Source: a virus
Direction: 5' to 3' (one strand)
DNA: 39,457 nt
Virus record (IMG/VR): IMGVR_UViG_3300035698_004646
Coordinates: 1-39,457 of that record
Shown: one piece after another, positions 16,214 through 23,523 of the stretch
How positions within the stretch are numbered: the stretch's first letter is position 1
Layout of the letters: each line of letters starts with the position of its first letter
Program-made: the position numbers and the translations under genes
Notes under the pieces: generated by a model
What the model was told of the DNA's origin: nothing
Seen by the model: the letters and a program-made list of their open reading frames with translations, nothing else
Databases searched by the model: none

Positions 16214-16699
16214 CTACCTTTCTAGTATGTCAAGGAGTTCCCTCAACTGTTGTGGGGTCTTTACTCTCTCAAAGCATTCAATGCCTTGGTTGTAAGGACG
16301 GTCAATCAATATCACTCTGCTGTAGTCCGTGAACTTAGGGTAGTCTTCCACTATGAAGTCTGCTTCCCCTCTATCAAGGGCGAGTATCTTTTCTTCAGGC
16401 TTCTTAAATATAATGTCAAAGCTATTCACACGTTCTACTACCCAGAGGAGACAAAAGTATCTCCACTTAGGTGGTTGTGCTGTCCAGAATATGGTGTCCC
16501 TTCTTCCTCGTACTATCTCAGGGAGGTACTCCGTTGCGGGAGCATCCGTCATTGACTTTGAATCTGCATCCATACAGTTAGCTATGGACTTACCATCATA
16601 CTTATGATTCCAAACTACAGGGTATTCCCCTCCGAACTTATCAAGGAAGTATCTATTCAAATCTCGTGCTACTCCGTCTAGGTCGAATACTACGTTCAT
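16214..16699 (-). CDS. HAD-family phosphatase, deoxyribonucleotidase-like
   Basis: A 161-residue protein with the HAD motifs in order: DLDGVARD (nucleophile D6, acid D8), FWTAQ (T73), a lysine near 99-100 and FIVEDYP (E118, D119). The small cap and length fit 5'(3')-deoxyribonucleotidase or NagD-minimal types. In a replication cluster it could trim deoxynucleotide pools or process a modified nucleotide. Its start overlaps the upstream stop by ATGA, so translation is coupled. Confidence 0.65.
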   Translation of the reverse strand: MNVVFDLDGVARDLNRYFLDKFGGEYPVVWNHKYDGKSIANCMDADSKSMTDAPATEYLPEIVRGRRDTIFWTAQPPKWRYFCLLWVVERVNSFDIIFKKPEEKILALDRGEADFIVEDYPKFTDYSRVILIDRPYNQGIECFERVKTPQQLRELLDILER

Positions 16700-17061
16700 A
16701 CTTCCCCCTGTTTCCCATTAGCGAGTTGCTTGAGCGTGAAGCCCATGCAGTCATTAGGTTCATACTCATTCCCGTTAAAGTAAACGTGCTCAGGTGGGTC
16801 ACCTTCAACACCCTTGATGACACCCTCTACGATGTCAAACCCCCACTCCCTTTCAACTTCCTCAGTCACGATAGCTTTCTCTAGCCGAGTGTTCTCACCT
16901 GCTGGGAGGGGTTGGGCGTGGAAGATATCAGTTGAGAGGTTTTTTATAATCTCGTCAATGATGATCTTAGCACACTTTACACGCTCTTCCATAACAGAGG
17001 GTACTTCTTTATCCTGTATTGTGAGCATCTTACTCACAGCTTCTAACATATTCTTAATCAT
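16696..17061 (-). CDS. Hypothetical protein of the replication cluster
   Basis: A 121-residue acidic protein that I do not recognise. The first 50 residues are helical and the second half is a mixed acidic region with a proline-rich patch (EGDPPEHVYFNGNEYEPND). The ribosome site is GGAGAGAGG. It is the first gene after a terminator hairpin and a TTTCAA palindrome, which suggests a new transcription unit running into the HAD, methylase and polymerase genes. Confidence 0.55.
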   Translation of the reverse strand: MIKNMLEAVSKMLTIQDKEVPSVMEERVKCAKIIIDEIIKNLSTDIFHAQPLPAGENTRLEKAIVTEEVEREWGFDIVEGVIKGVEGDPPEHVYFNGNEYEPNDCMGFTLKQLANGKQGEV

Positions 17062-17074
17062 AGCCTCTCTCCAA

Positions 17075-17089
17075 TTTCAATTATTGAAA
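17075..17089. promoter_or_regulatory. Palindrome TTTCAA-N3-TTGAAA, copy 3
   Basis: An exact copy with spacer TTA on the + strand. It lies 13 nt upstream of the start at 17061, next to GGAGAGAGG, and just downstream of a terminator-like hairpin in the leftward direction. The order terminator, palindrome, ribosome site, gene favours a promoter or operator function. Confidence 0.7.
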
Positions 17090-17134
17090 ATACGAAAGCG
17101 AGTGAGGGATGCTCATACACCCCCCACCCACTCG
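17086..17134 (-). terminator. Rho-independent terminator-like hairpin (leftward)
   Basis: CACTCG/CGAGTG arms (17129-17134 and 17099-17104) with a further G/C-rich inner stem. On the minus strand they are followed by the U-rich run CTTTCGTATTTTC. It sits between the DUF669-like gene and the 16696-17061 gene, so early transcription is expected to drop here. Confidence 0.5.
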
Positions 17135-17141
17135 TTCTCGT

Positions 17142-17531
17142 TTAGCTTGCTGTTGCCATGTACTTAGCAACTTCGTTTCTTGGTAGGTTGTTCTGGTCTT
17201 TACCAATCTTGACCTGAGCTTCAAACTCCATACCCGTCATATCCTCGGTATCAAACTCACCCCAAGCAACACCAAGTGCGTCAAGGACACCCTTCAATGC
17301 GAACTGAGAGTTGTTACCTTCCTTGAGAGTTGTATTCTCAAAGATGTTACCTGGTTTTTCGCCTTCCTTAACACACTGGACGTTAGGGTCTACGAAAGAA
17401 AAACGCCATGCAATGTAAGGGAAGTTAGCACCTTCTCTTTGTTCACATGCTTCAACACGAAGTGCATAAATTCCTGCTTCTACATAGCCAAAACTGGTTG
17501 CTTCGGTATTAGGATCTACATTAATTTTCAT
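17142..17531 (-). CDS. DUF669-like single-stranded-DNA-binding-type protein
   Basis: A 129-residue protein. The start at 17531 has GAGGAG 8 nt upstream; an in-frame start 15 nt earlier lacks one. The sequence (GYVEAGIYALRVEACEQREG then IAWRFSFVDPNV then a block with NTTLKEGNNSQFALKGVL) matches the DUF669 style of phage recombination-module proteins: one compact beta-barrel-like domain that dictates 'skinny' accessory or ssDNA binding next to Sak4-type ATPases. It probably coats single strands for the Sak4 ATPase three genes upstream. Confidence 0.6.
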   Translation of the reverse strand: MKINVDPNTEATSFGYVEAGIYALRVEACEQREGANFPYIAWRFSFVDPNVQCVKEGEKPGNIFENTTLKEGNNSQFALKGVLDALGVAWGEFDTEDMTGMEFEAQVKIGKDQNNLPRNEVAKYMATAS

Positions 17532-17688
17532 CTTTATTCTCCTCATTTAGTTTGTTATGTTGCTTTCGTTTATTGCTTTGTTTTTTAATAAAGGCGTGCC
17601 TCCTTTCCTTGCCTTCTCTTTGTTTGAACAGGTCTAACACCCTCTCCAAATCTTCTAATCCCCTAGTATATTTTTTTCCTTTACCCAT
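17521..17688 (-). CDS. Small highly charged protein
   Basis: A 55-codon frame rich in Lys, Arg, Glu and Asn. It begins inside the last codons of the upstream gene and ends 11 nt inside the next, and it contains the GAGGAG site that serves 17531. A GGAAAGAG site lies upstream of the start. The fit between two overlapping neighbours is the main support. There is no family match; it may be a DNA- or RNA-binding peptide. Confidence 0.4.
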   Translation of the reverse strand: MGKGKKYTRGLEDLERVLDLFKQREGKERRHAFIKKQSNKRKQHNKLNEENKDEN

Positions 17689-17908
17689 CTTGTGTCTCTT
17701 TCCATTCTACTAGAAGGTCGCTCATCTGACGTGTGCAAAAGCTAATGGCGTTAACCTGTGCGAGTATAAGTAACATACAAGCTGCCTCTTCAGGTACTTC
17801 AAATCTCTTAGCCACGTCTTTGATTTCATGTATCCTCTTCTCAATCGTTCCCACGTACCATGGGTCTCTACCGTGATTAGCGTTGCTATTACTGTTCTTC
17901 TTGAACAT
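17681..17908 (-). CDS. Small hypothetical protein
   Basis: A 75-residue protein with GGAGG before the start. The N-terminus is disordered (Asn-rich). Residues 20-70 form two helices with DVAKRFEVPEEAACMLLILA, which could be a small helical interaction domain. It lies directly after the Sak4-like ATPase in the recombination block. Function unknown. Confidence 0.55.
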   Translation of the reverse strand: MFKKNSNSNANHGRDPWYVGTIEKRIHEIKDVAKRFEVPEEAACMLLILAQVNAISFCTRQMSDLLVEWKETQDG

Positions 17909-17923
17909 TTTTTCCTCCTTCGT

Positions 17924-18661
17924 TTACCCTCTACGTATCTTTGCGAGGTTCGGTTCAATAACGGCTTCTAGGTCTAATGAAGTACGACATGCCCGCATAC
18001 TATCCCCAACGGTCAGCATTTCATACTTAGCTGTACCGCTAGAAATTTTTTTCTGAAGGTAGTACACTTCCTCAAACTCCTTGCCTATCTTGTTCTTCAT
18101 CTGCCCACTGATTAAAGGGACACATGTAATCTTACCAGTAAGGTCATCCTTCACGGGATTCTCGTGGCAGATTATAATAAGATTAGCGTTGAGGTTAAGG
18201 AGAGCGTTGTTCAAGTTCTCGTAGTTAGTGAGGACAGTTCCCCAGAGTGGCTGACTAATCGTCACCACGCCATTGGCTGTCATCAACAATCGTTTAAGGT
18301 GCTCCTCCATAGTTGTGTAACTATCAAGGATAATGTTATCATAGTGAACGCCTTCGTAGGTACAGTCTTTAGCATTCAGTGTATCAATCATATCGGCTAG
18401 TTCTTGATACCCTTTCGCGCGTTCCTGCGTCAACTTAGCCATTGGACTAGTTGCTCCCTTAACAAAGGTACCAAGCTTCCCTTCGAATAACTTGGAGGAG
18501 GGTGCCCACTGTTTAACTTCTCCGCTGGCTACCTTGTCCTTGATGTTCTGCATCTTATGCACCTTGTTATCCATGTCAAGGATTAACTTTTTACCTGCTG
18601 CTGTGCAAGCGCACGTTGTTTTCCCCACTCCTGGAGGTCCGACTAATAATGTACTATGCAT
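17924..18661 (-). CDS. Sak4-like RecA-fold ATPase (single-strand annealing/recombination)
   Basis: A 245-residue RecA-core ATPase with Walker A GPPGVGKTTC (residues 8-17), a long helical region and the Walker B strand NIILDSYTTME (near 110). It lacks RecA's N- and C-terminal extra domains, as in Sak4-family phage recombinases. It is expected to pair ssDNA with the DUF669-type protein and to follow resection by the Cas4-like nuclease upstream. GGGGAG lies 7 nt before the start, which overlaps the end of the previous gene. Confidence 0.75.
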   Translation of the reverse strand: MHSTLLVGPPGVGKTTCACTAAGKKLILDMDNKVHKMQNIKDKVASGEVKQWAPSSKLFEGKLGTFVKGATSPMAKLTQERAKGYQELADMIDTLNAKDCTYEGVHYDNIILDSYTTMEEHLKRLLMTANGVVTISQPLWGTVLTNYENLNNALLNLNANLIIICHENPVKDDLTGKITCVPLISGQMKNKIGKEFEEVYYLQKKISSGTAKYEMLTVGDSMRACRTSLDLEAVIEPNLAKIRRG

Positions 18662-18905
18662 CTTCTTCTCCCCTTTCTACTCGTTCGCCTAATTCTGCAA
18701 GAAAGCCCTTGTTCATCTGTGCAAGAATTTGTACGATAGGATTATTAGCAAGTGATACCATACCATGGTCAGTTTTACCCCAGTGAACGAGGATAAAGTC
18801 ATCGCATTTTTCTAGGGCAGTCCTTGCCTCTTCAAAGGCTTTCTGTACTGTAGGTTCAGCAAGTACGGAATCCCTAGGTAGTAATATTCTCTGGTCTTTG
18901 CTCAT
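18654..18905 (-). CDS. Small protein between nuclease and Sak4 ATPase
   Basis: An 83-residue protein. The start at 18905 follows GGGGGAGGAAA; an in-frame ATG 39 nt earlier has no site. It is a helical protein (AEPTVQKAFEEARTALEKCD) with a short strand (FILVHWGKTDHG). It overlaps both neighbours (nuclease stop and ATPase start), so the three are translated as a set. It may be a recombination accessory; no family is recognised. Confidence 0.5.
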   Translation of the reverse strand: MSKDQRILLPRDSVLAEPTVQKAFEEARTALEKCDDFILVHWGKTDHGMVSLANNPIVQILAQMNKGFLAELGERVERGEEDA

Positions 18906-19785
18906 TTTCCTCCCCCGTAATCTTGTAAGGTTCCCAGAACTCAACGATGTAGTCCCTTTCTATTATCCTTTGTTGCTCACCATAGAGGCAAAGGTCTTTG
19001 TATGGGCAGTCGTAGTTGTAGTAGAAGCATGCCTCCTTCTTCTCTGACTCCATCCACTCGTCGTTCGTCTCACACCACCGAAGGTCACGGATGATACGCT
19101 GAACATTTAGAGCAAAACGAGCCTTTAGTTCTTTACTCTTGCTTATGGGTGCTCGGCAGAAGTGGTCTTCTGGCTTCTTACTTTTTGCGGTTGGGCGTAT
19201 GAGCTCCTTCCATGGCTCAAGTACGTTGACCATTACTCCTCTGCACGGTCTTCCAAACACTGCTTCAGCCGCGACAGCATAGAGAGTGGTCTGTTTATCA
19301 AGGTCGAACTGTTTGAAGAAGTTTCCCCTAAGGACTGAAGTTGTTTTGTGCTCAACGACCCAAAGCTCATCATCCCAAAGTACTGGCAAATCCACTCTTC
19401 CCCCAAGAAGAATTCCATCAGTGAGGGGGAATACAAATCCTCGCTCAGGTTTACCAAGCAGTTTGAAGGGTTCATGTTTATATACCTCCGCATACTTTTT
19501 CAGTAACTTGATGCCATTAGCCATTGTTCGAAGGTTATCCCCTTCTTTTTCCGCTCCTGCAAATACTTCTTGGAACTTCTTGATGCCCACTTCCATGTTC
19601 CCTGTTATGTAGTACTCGTCTAGGGCATCGTGTATCGCACCTCCGAATAAGAGGGCAGGCGACTTCGTCTTTGTCTGCAGCCCGAGTACTCCCCAGTAGT
19701 AGAACTTTTTCCTGCATGTCTGGAAGCAATCCATGGCTGTGAAATCAAACACAAAGTCTGGGTTATTGAATTTTCCTTCGCCCAT
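18874..19785 (-). CDS. Cas4/RecB-like PD-(D/E)XK nuclease with iron-sulfur cysteines
   Basis: A 303-residue protein with the active-site set H52 (GGAIHDALDEY), D132 (GGRVDLPV) and E145-x-K147 (VVEHKTTS), then the QTTLYA-type motif. Cysteines C20 or C24 plus C253, C260 and C266 have the one-plus-three arrangement that holds a [4Fe-4S] cluster in Cas4 and AddB-type nucleases. It probably resects DNA ends for annealing recombination with the two genes after it. GGAGG lies upstream. The start overlaps a 4-Cys mini-gene. Confidence 0.8.
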   Translation of the reverse strand: MGEGKFNNPDFVFDFTAMDCFQTCRKKFYYWGVLGLQTKTKSPALLFGGAIHDALDEYYITGNMEVGIKKFQEVFAGAEKEGDNLRTMANGIKLLKKYAEVYKHEPFKLLGKPERGFVFPLTDGILLGGRVDLPVLWDDELWVVEHKTTSVLRGNFFKQFDLDKQTTLYAVAAEAVFGRPCRGVMVNVLEPWKELIRPTAKSKKPEDHFCRAPISKSKELKARFALNVQRIIRDLRWCETNDEWMESEKKEACFYYNYDCPYKDLCLYGEQQRIIERDYIVEFWEPYKITGEENEQRPENITT

Positions 19786-19879
19786 TCGTTTCCTCCTTTT
19801 CTTTTTCTTTAGGGATGTAGAAACTACACCCTTCTTTACATATCCAATGACAGTATACTGCTAATGCACAGTCCTTCAT
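19763..19879 (-). CDS. Four-cysteine mini-protein
   Basis: A 38-codon frame with GGAG 5 nt upstream, starting in the ATGA overlap with the previous stop and running 23 nt into the nuclease gene. Cysteines at 4, 10, 14 and 18 form a compact possible zinc site, followed by FYIPKEKEKEE. Similar 4-Cys mini-proteins before Cas4-type nucleases are plausible but cannot be verified here. Confidence 0.45.
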   Translation of the reverse strand: MKDCALAVYCHWICKEGCSFYIPKEKEKEETNGRRKIQ

Positions 19880-20226
19880 CGCTGCTCCTGGTAAAGAACT
19901 TCAATAAAACGGGTAACAAACTCATGTAACAGTAGTCTGGTTTTTTCTTTCTTATTTTTCTCTAGCACTGGTGCTTTCGCAATAGGTTCTAACCGCCCAC
20001 CCGAGTACGCCCTGTAAAGGGGAGCGTAGAAGTCTACGAAGGACTGGAAGCCGAAAGCTAGCATAACAAGCCTCTCATTAACACTATTAGCTCGCTCCCC
20101 TTTACTCCACCTAATCAAGTTGTTAATCTCCAGGTCATGCATCTTAGCAAAATCGTGGATGTCCAAACGCCTTAGCGTAAGGTAGTATTCAATAGCTTTA
20201 CTCAACATTGATTTTTTTTCTGTCAT
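19876..20226 (-). CDS. Possible helix-turn-helix protein
   Basis: A 116-residue basic protein. Residues 10-45 (LSKAIEYYLTLRRLDIHDFA then MHDLEINNLIRWSKGERA) read like a Cro/XRE-type helix-turn-helix with an unusual spacing; the rest is helical and ends in a charged tail. Its start lies 29 nt inside the end of the radical SAM gene, so translation is coupled. It is the only visible DNA-binding-protein candidate in the early operon other than the ParB domain and might bind the repeated operators. Confidence 0.45.
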   Translation of the reverse strand: MTEKKSMLSKAIEYYLTLRRLDIHDFAKMHDLEINNLIRWSKGERANSVNERLVMLAFGFQSFVDFYAPLYRAYSGGRLEPIAKAPVLEKNKKEKTRLLLHEFVTRFIEVLYQEQR

Positions 20227-21064
20227 TTGTTTTCCCTTTCTTTTTAATAGTTACTGAGCAATATCCTTCTTCCTGTAACCTATTCGTCTTGAGCTTAATG
20301 TCGCATGGGTTACACGTTCCACAGTTCTTACAGCTTGTAAACTTTGGTATCTTCACCTCCTCATCCAATATATTCCCGTAGGCGTGTTCCCCTGCATAGA
20401 GGTCACGGTGACACCTGTACAAGTACCCATCGGGTGCAATTAACAATTCGTTTCCCTGACAAAGTACCTCGTGTTTCCTCCCAAAGGTGGCAGCAGGGTA
20501 TTTGAATGTCCCGTGGTCTTTATCTAGGAACTCTTTTTCCCTGTAGTCAATGCCTTCTAGCTCACACGCTTCTTTAAAGAATAGATTCCTACCCCTGTTA
20601 TCTGCCTTTGCTAATCCCCATACACCTATACTATATCCTAGGCGCTTTAGTGTCTTGACTGTTTCAAATAAGTCTTTAGGATTAGTGTTGCTGTGTAGGC
20701 TGAAACGGATAGAAGCGTAGGGAGCACCCCTCTCAAAGTAAAGGGGGTCTAGGTACTTGACAAACTTATCAACATCAAACATACCATTGGTTAGGATGTC
20801 TATGCTTTGGTTAGTCATCGCTAACTCCTCAGCTATGTGATAGAAGCCTTTGAGACTAGTAGGTTCACCCCCTTGTAACGTGATAGGGAGGTCAAACCGT
20901 GTAGGTATCCTTTGCAGTGCCTTTTCCATAGACCTGTAAGGCATGGGAGTAACCCTCTTGAGCTTCCCCATTGTGTTAAGGCAGTAGGAACACCCCATAC
21001 TGCAGTCGAAAGTCAAGAACACTCCTATATAGTTTATTCGCTTAGGTAACTTAATCGATTTCAT
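20198..21064 (-). CDS. Radical SAM enzyme with C-terminal cysteine cluster domain
   Basis: A 288-residue protein. C21-x3-C25-x2-C28 (FDCSMGCSYC) binds the SAM [4Fe-4S] cluster; LQGGEPTS (63-70) is the SAM-binding GGE motif. The C-terminal cysteines C202, C218, C245, C248, C251, C254 and C269 suggest one or two auxiliary clusters, as in SPASM or twitch domains, which act on peptides or sugars. Its start overlaps the E1 beta-like gene by 14 nt and its own ribosome site is weak (AAAGGA, 11 nt), so the two are translated together. The substrate is unknown. Confidence 0.8.
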   Translation of the reverse strand: MKSIKLPKRINYIGVFLTFDCSMGCSYCLNTMGKLKRVTPMPYRSMEKALQRIPTRFDLPITLQGGEPTSLKGFYHIAEELAMTNQSIDILTNGMFDVDKFVKYLDPLYFERGAPYASIRFSLHSNTNPKDLFETVKTLKRLGYSIGVWGLAKADNRGRNLFFKEACELEGIDYREKEFLDKDHGTFKYPAATFGRKHEVLCQGNELLIAPDGYLYRCHRDLYAGEHAYGNILDEEVKIPKFTSCKNCGTCNPCDIKLKTNRLQEEGYCSVTIKKKGKTNDRKKINVE

Positions 21065-21563
21065 TTAGGTAATCGTCCTTTCTCTCGACAACTAGAACTG
21101 GCTCTTCTAGGTCATATGCCAGTCGATAACTGTCCTTGTTGTACCCCAGTACCTCCATATACTTATGGAATAGGTAGCTGTAGTCCTGTTTATGTTGCAG
21201 ACCAACGTCGAACTCTTTATCCTGCGTCCCCACAATGGAGCGGATGATAATGGGAAGGTTGAATTGATGACCGCTCATCTTTGGCAAAAGACACATGTGG
21301 TTTACGATGGCATCCATCGCTAGTAACATGAAATCCATCCGTTGAAAAACGATCACGGGACGGAACCCCTCCAATGCAAGTCCTATAGCCGAGCTCGCTA
21401 TCAGGTTCTCCACAATGGGCATCTCCAAACACATGTTCAAGGAGACTTTCGACAACGTCCCGTAGATTCGTTCCGCATTGATTATGTTTTCTCCCAGGAA
21501 TACTACTTTTTCTTGTTCCGCTAGCCATGACATCTCCTCCGTTATTGATTGTTGGTAGTTCAT
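21051..21563 (-). CDS. Split ThDP enzyme, Pyr (E1 beta N-terminal-like) subunit
   Basis: A 170-residue protein equal to the pyrimidine-binding half of an E1 beta/transketolase-type enzyme: VVFLGENI, then MPIVENLIASSAIGLALEGF with the catalytic Glu52, then RPVIVF and the DF...A.D.IVNH pattern. Normal E1 beta (about 325 aa) has a second, transketolase-C domain, which is missing here. It would need the PP-domain partner encoded at 22493-23110 to make an active site. It starts in an ATGA overlap with the previous gene and ends inside the radical SAM gene. Confidence 0.7.
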   Translation of the reverse strand: MNYQQSITEEMSWLAEQEKVVFLGENIINAERIYGTLSKVSLNMCLEMPIVENLIASSAIGLALEGFRPVIVFQRMDFMLLAMDAIVNHMCLLPKMSGHQFNLPIIIRSIVGTQDKEFDVGLQHKQDYSYLFHKYMEVLGYNKDSYRLAYDLEEPVLVVERKDDYLNEID

Positions 21564-21763
21564 TTTTTGCTCCAGTTCGCTCTGATTTTCTTGATTAGAC
21601 GTATTGCGTCCATTGCGTATATCTTATTTATAGGCTGAAGTCGCACGTCTTCCAAGCCTTGCCTTAGGTGATGTTCAATCATACTAAAGCGTCCTTTGTT
21701 GTAGTTATGCATACTTGCTTCTTTTTGTTTCTCTGTCTGTGTCGTATGTGTCCTTCGTCGCAT
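21560..21763 (-). CDS. Small basic protein upstream of the ThDP Pyr subunit
   Basis: A 67-residue protein that starts after a strong AAAGGAGGTAGT site. It has a disordered basic N-terminus, then two helices (MIEHHLRQGLEDVRLQP, MDAIRLIKKIRANW). It ends in an ATGA overlap with the Pyr subunit gene. No family is recognised; it could be a scaffold or assembly partner of the split enzyme, by position only. Confidence 0.5.
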   Translation of the reverse strand: MRRRTHTTQTEKQKEASMHNYNKGRFSMIEHHLRQGLEDVRLQPINKIYAMDAIRLIKKIRANWSKK

Positions 21764-21776
21764 ACTACCTCCTTTG

Positions 21777-22010
21777 TTATAAAGGTTTACTTAAATCACA
21801 ATCTTCCAGGTATTCATAAATCTGCGCGTCGATGGCAAGTTGCTCCTGCGTCCCTTCATAGTCGTACTCGATGCCATCTATCAAGTCAAGACTTATGCCT
21901 CTGTTACCATCTGCATCTGCACCATAGTTCGGGTCATTTTCCATAGTGACCTTCACCTCCAGCTCATCTCCATTATCCAGCGTTACTCGTACGTCCTTTA
22001 TCCATTTCAT
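21777..22010 (-). CDS. Small acidic hypothetical protein
   Basis: A 77-residue, strongly acidic protein (about 24 Asp and Glu) starting with two strands (KWIKDVRVTLDNGDELEVKV), which resembles a small beta-rich domain. The ribosome site is GGAG, 5 nt before the start, which overlaps the upstream stop (ATGA). Between two ThDP subunit genes, but with no recognisable enzyme motif. It could be a DNA mimic or a host-takeover protein. Confidence 0.5.
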   Translation of the reverse strand: MKWIKDVRVTLDNGDELEVKVTMENDPNYGADADGNRGISLDLIDGIEYDYEGTQEQLAIDAQIYEYLEDCDLSKPL

Positions 22011-22198
22011 AGTAGCTCCATTAAGTAATCAGGCTCCAGTCCAAAATGCTGAGCGCATATATCGTCAGCTTCTGATAGCCTTCCAGTTGCTAGTAAGTTA
22101 TTCAAATCTTTCTTTGCTGCTTCAATCTTGTCGTCAGCTTCTGCTTCTGTAATACCATCTCTCTCCATGATTATTTCCTTGATTGTATCCAGTTCCAT
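22007..22198 (-). CDS. Small acidic helical protein
   Basis: A 63-residue helical protein (MERDGITEAEADDKIEAAKK, then DLNNLLATGRLSEADDIC). The run with GITEAEADDKI and the closing FGLEPDYLMELL have a familiar small phage-protein look; many phages carry such 60-70 aa acidic genes with unknown roles. AGGAG lies 7 nt before the start and it overlaps the next gene. Confidence 0.55.
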   Translation of the reverse strand: MELDTIKEIIMERDGITEAEADDKIEAAKKDLNNLLATGRLSEADDICAQHFGLEPDYLMELL

Positions 22199-22211
22199 CG
22201 TCTCACTCCTT

Positions 22212-22469
22212 TCATTTATTTATCCATAGGTAAACCATGTCACTTTTAAATGCTGCACGTATTCTTAGTCCATGTTTCTTTGCTTTATTGCGTAGATAAC
22301 TAACTTGATGTGTTTTTAGCTCTGACCTATGAAAGGATATTGTTTGTGTTGCGTGGATGGACTTTAAAGCCTTAATAAGGTCGGTGTAAAATCCAGCATT
22401 ATCTTCTAAGTCCTCGGGTTTTGTTACTACAGTGAATTGATTATTGTTGTTTGCTGTTTCCATGTTCAT
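22212..22469 (-). CDS. Small hypothetical protein, possible nucleic-acid binder
   Basis: An 85-residue protein. The start may be 22469 or the ATG at 22463; both lie below AAAGGA and GAGG. The C-terminal half is basic with a helix-strand plan (SYLRNKAKKHGLRIRAAFK then MVYLWINK) that resembles small phage proteins with DNA-binding-like folds. It lies between the acidic mini-genes and the ThDP PP subunit. Confidence 0.45.
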   Translation of the reverse strand: MNMETANNNNQFTVVTKPEDLEDNAGFYTDLIKALKSIHATQTISFHRSELKTHQVSYLRNKAKKHGLRIRAAFKSDMVYLWINK

Positions 22470-22492
22470 CTTCCTCGTTTCCTTTCGTTTAG

Positions 22493-23110
22493 TTACATTG
22501 ACACATGTTCCCCTATCCCCACGTGAGGATAAGTAGCTTTATAATTATAACGGAGGATGTTGCTTGCCACGACAGGTGCATGAACCACCCACCGTTCCTT
22601 CTTCGAAGTCTCCACCGCTCGGTCGTTGTCCTCTATCACCCAAGTTACTGGCAATCTTCGTCCGTTTGAGAAGCGGACAGCTTCTAAAAAGTGTCCAGTA
22701 TCTTCTCCCCCATCTCCAACGAAACACCACACCATTCCCCCCTGCTTTTTTTTCTTCAAGGCAAGTGCTAAACCTACTGCAATACCTGCCGTTCCCCCAA
22801 TTATAGCACTCGTTAGGAATCTCTTCTGGACGTTCATAATGTGCATGCTTCTTCCCAAACCCCCACATACGCCTGTCTCCTTTCCCAATATCTCGTCCAT
22901 CAGCCCAACTGTGTCACCTGTATGGAGGAGGTAATGATAATGATTACGGTGAGTGCTTAGCACCCAGTCTTTCTTACTATCCACGCTCTCGAAGAGGGCA
23001 ATTAGCTCATCTTCGTTCCCACCGCTTAGGTGTACAGGACAGTTAATCTTACCTTCCTTAAAGAGCTTAGCTACATTAGCTTCAAACTCAATCAGTGCTT
23101 GCTTTTTCAT
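22493..23110 (-). CDS. Split ThDP enzyme, PP (E1 alpha-like) subunit
   Basis: A 205-residue protein with the E1 alpha sequence of 2-oxoacid dehydrogenases: STHRNHYHYLLHTGD (52-66), ILGKETGVCGGLGRSMHI (74-91), GIAVGLALAL, then the ThDP/Mg motif GDG (132-134) ending in EDND (160-163, ligand N162). It stops about 40 residues after this motif; full E1 alpha continues to 320-360 aa, so the C-terminal third is absent. Sizes of 205 and 170 aa recall the two subunits of sulfopyruvate decarboxylase, although the motifs are E1-like. No E2 or E3 gene is seen. Start by TAATG coupling. Confidence 0.75.
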   Translation of the reverse strand: MKKQALIEFEANVAKLFKEGKINCPVHLSGGNEDELIALFESVDSKKDWVLSTHRNHYHYLLHTGDTVGLMDEILGKETGVCGGLGRSMHIMNVQKRFLTSAIIGGTAGIAVGLALALKKKKQGGMVWCFVGDGGEDTGHFLEAVRFSNGRRLPVTWVIEDNDRAVETSKKERWVVHAPVVASNILRYNYKATYPHVGIGEHVSM

Positions 23111-23523
23111 TACTTTCCGCCCTCAAGGATAGTTTCCTGCTCAATCTTTTGCGCTTCTTCCCAAGCTTGATTCTCCCTGTACCTTTTAACGGCAAGCAGT
23201 ATTAACATTCTTTCCGTGGATGAGAGGTTACTTTTCTTTTCCTGGATTAACTCATACTCTTTCATGATAGCTTCTTCATCATTCAGCAACTTCTCGAAAG
23301 GTGTTAGTTCCTTAGGTGCTTGCTGGACTAGTGACTTCTCAGCAAACGTCTTTCCAGCTTCTTCTCGACGTTCCCTTTTTTCCCCTTTCAACACACGTGC
23401 ACTCTTTAACATAGCATTCTCCTTTTCTATTTCATTCACTCGTTTCTCAAGAGCTTGCAACTCCCTCAGTAGGTAGTCACAGCTTTGTATCCATCCCCAT
23501 GTTCCATCAAATTCATACTCCAT
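23110..23523 (-). CDS. Coiled-coil protein coupled to the ThDP PP subunit
   Basis: A 137-residue protein. Residues 15-50 form a clear coiled coil (LLRELQALEKRVNEIEKENA), followed by a charged linker and a helical C-terminus (NLSSTERMLILLAVKRYREN). Coupled by TAATG at both ends, to the DUF6165-like gene before it and the PP subunit after it; AGGAG lies 5 nt before the start. It could be the scaffold of the cassette. No named family. Confidence 0.55.
   Translation of the reverse strand: MEYEFDGTWGWIQSCDYLLRELQALEKRVNEIEKENAMLKSARVLKGEKRERREEAGKTFAEKSLVQQAPKELTPFEKLLNDEEAIMKEYELIQEKKSNLSSTERMLILLAVKRYRENQAWEEAQKIEQETILEGGK

Noticed and set aside
12759-16607. Rightward reading frames of 80-190 codons opposite the polymerase and methylase genes
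   Set aside because: They are the complement of well-supported genes with clear motifs and lack ribosome sites.
22493-23110. Pyruvate dehydrogenase E1 alpha of host metabolism
   Set aside because: Shorter than any complete E1 alpha, with no E2 or E3 genes, and coupled to phage genes, so a normal dehydrogenase role is not supported.
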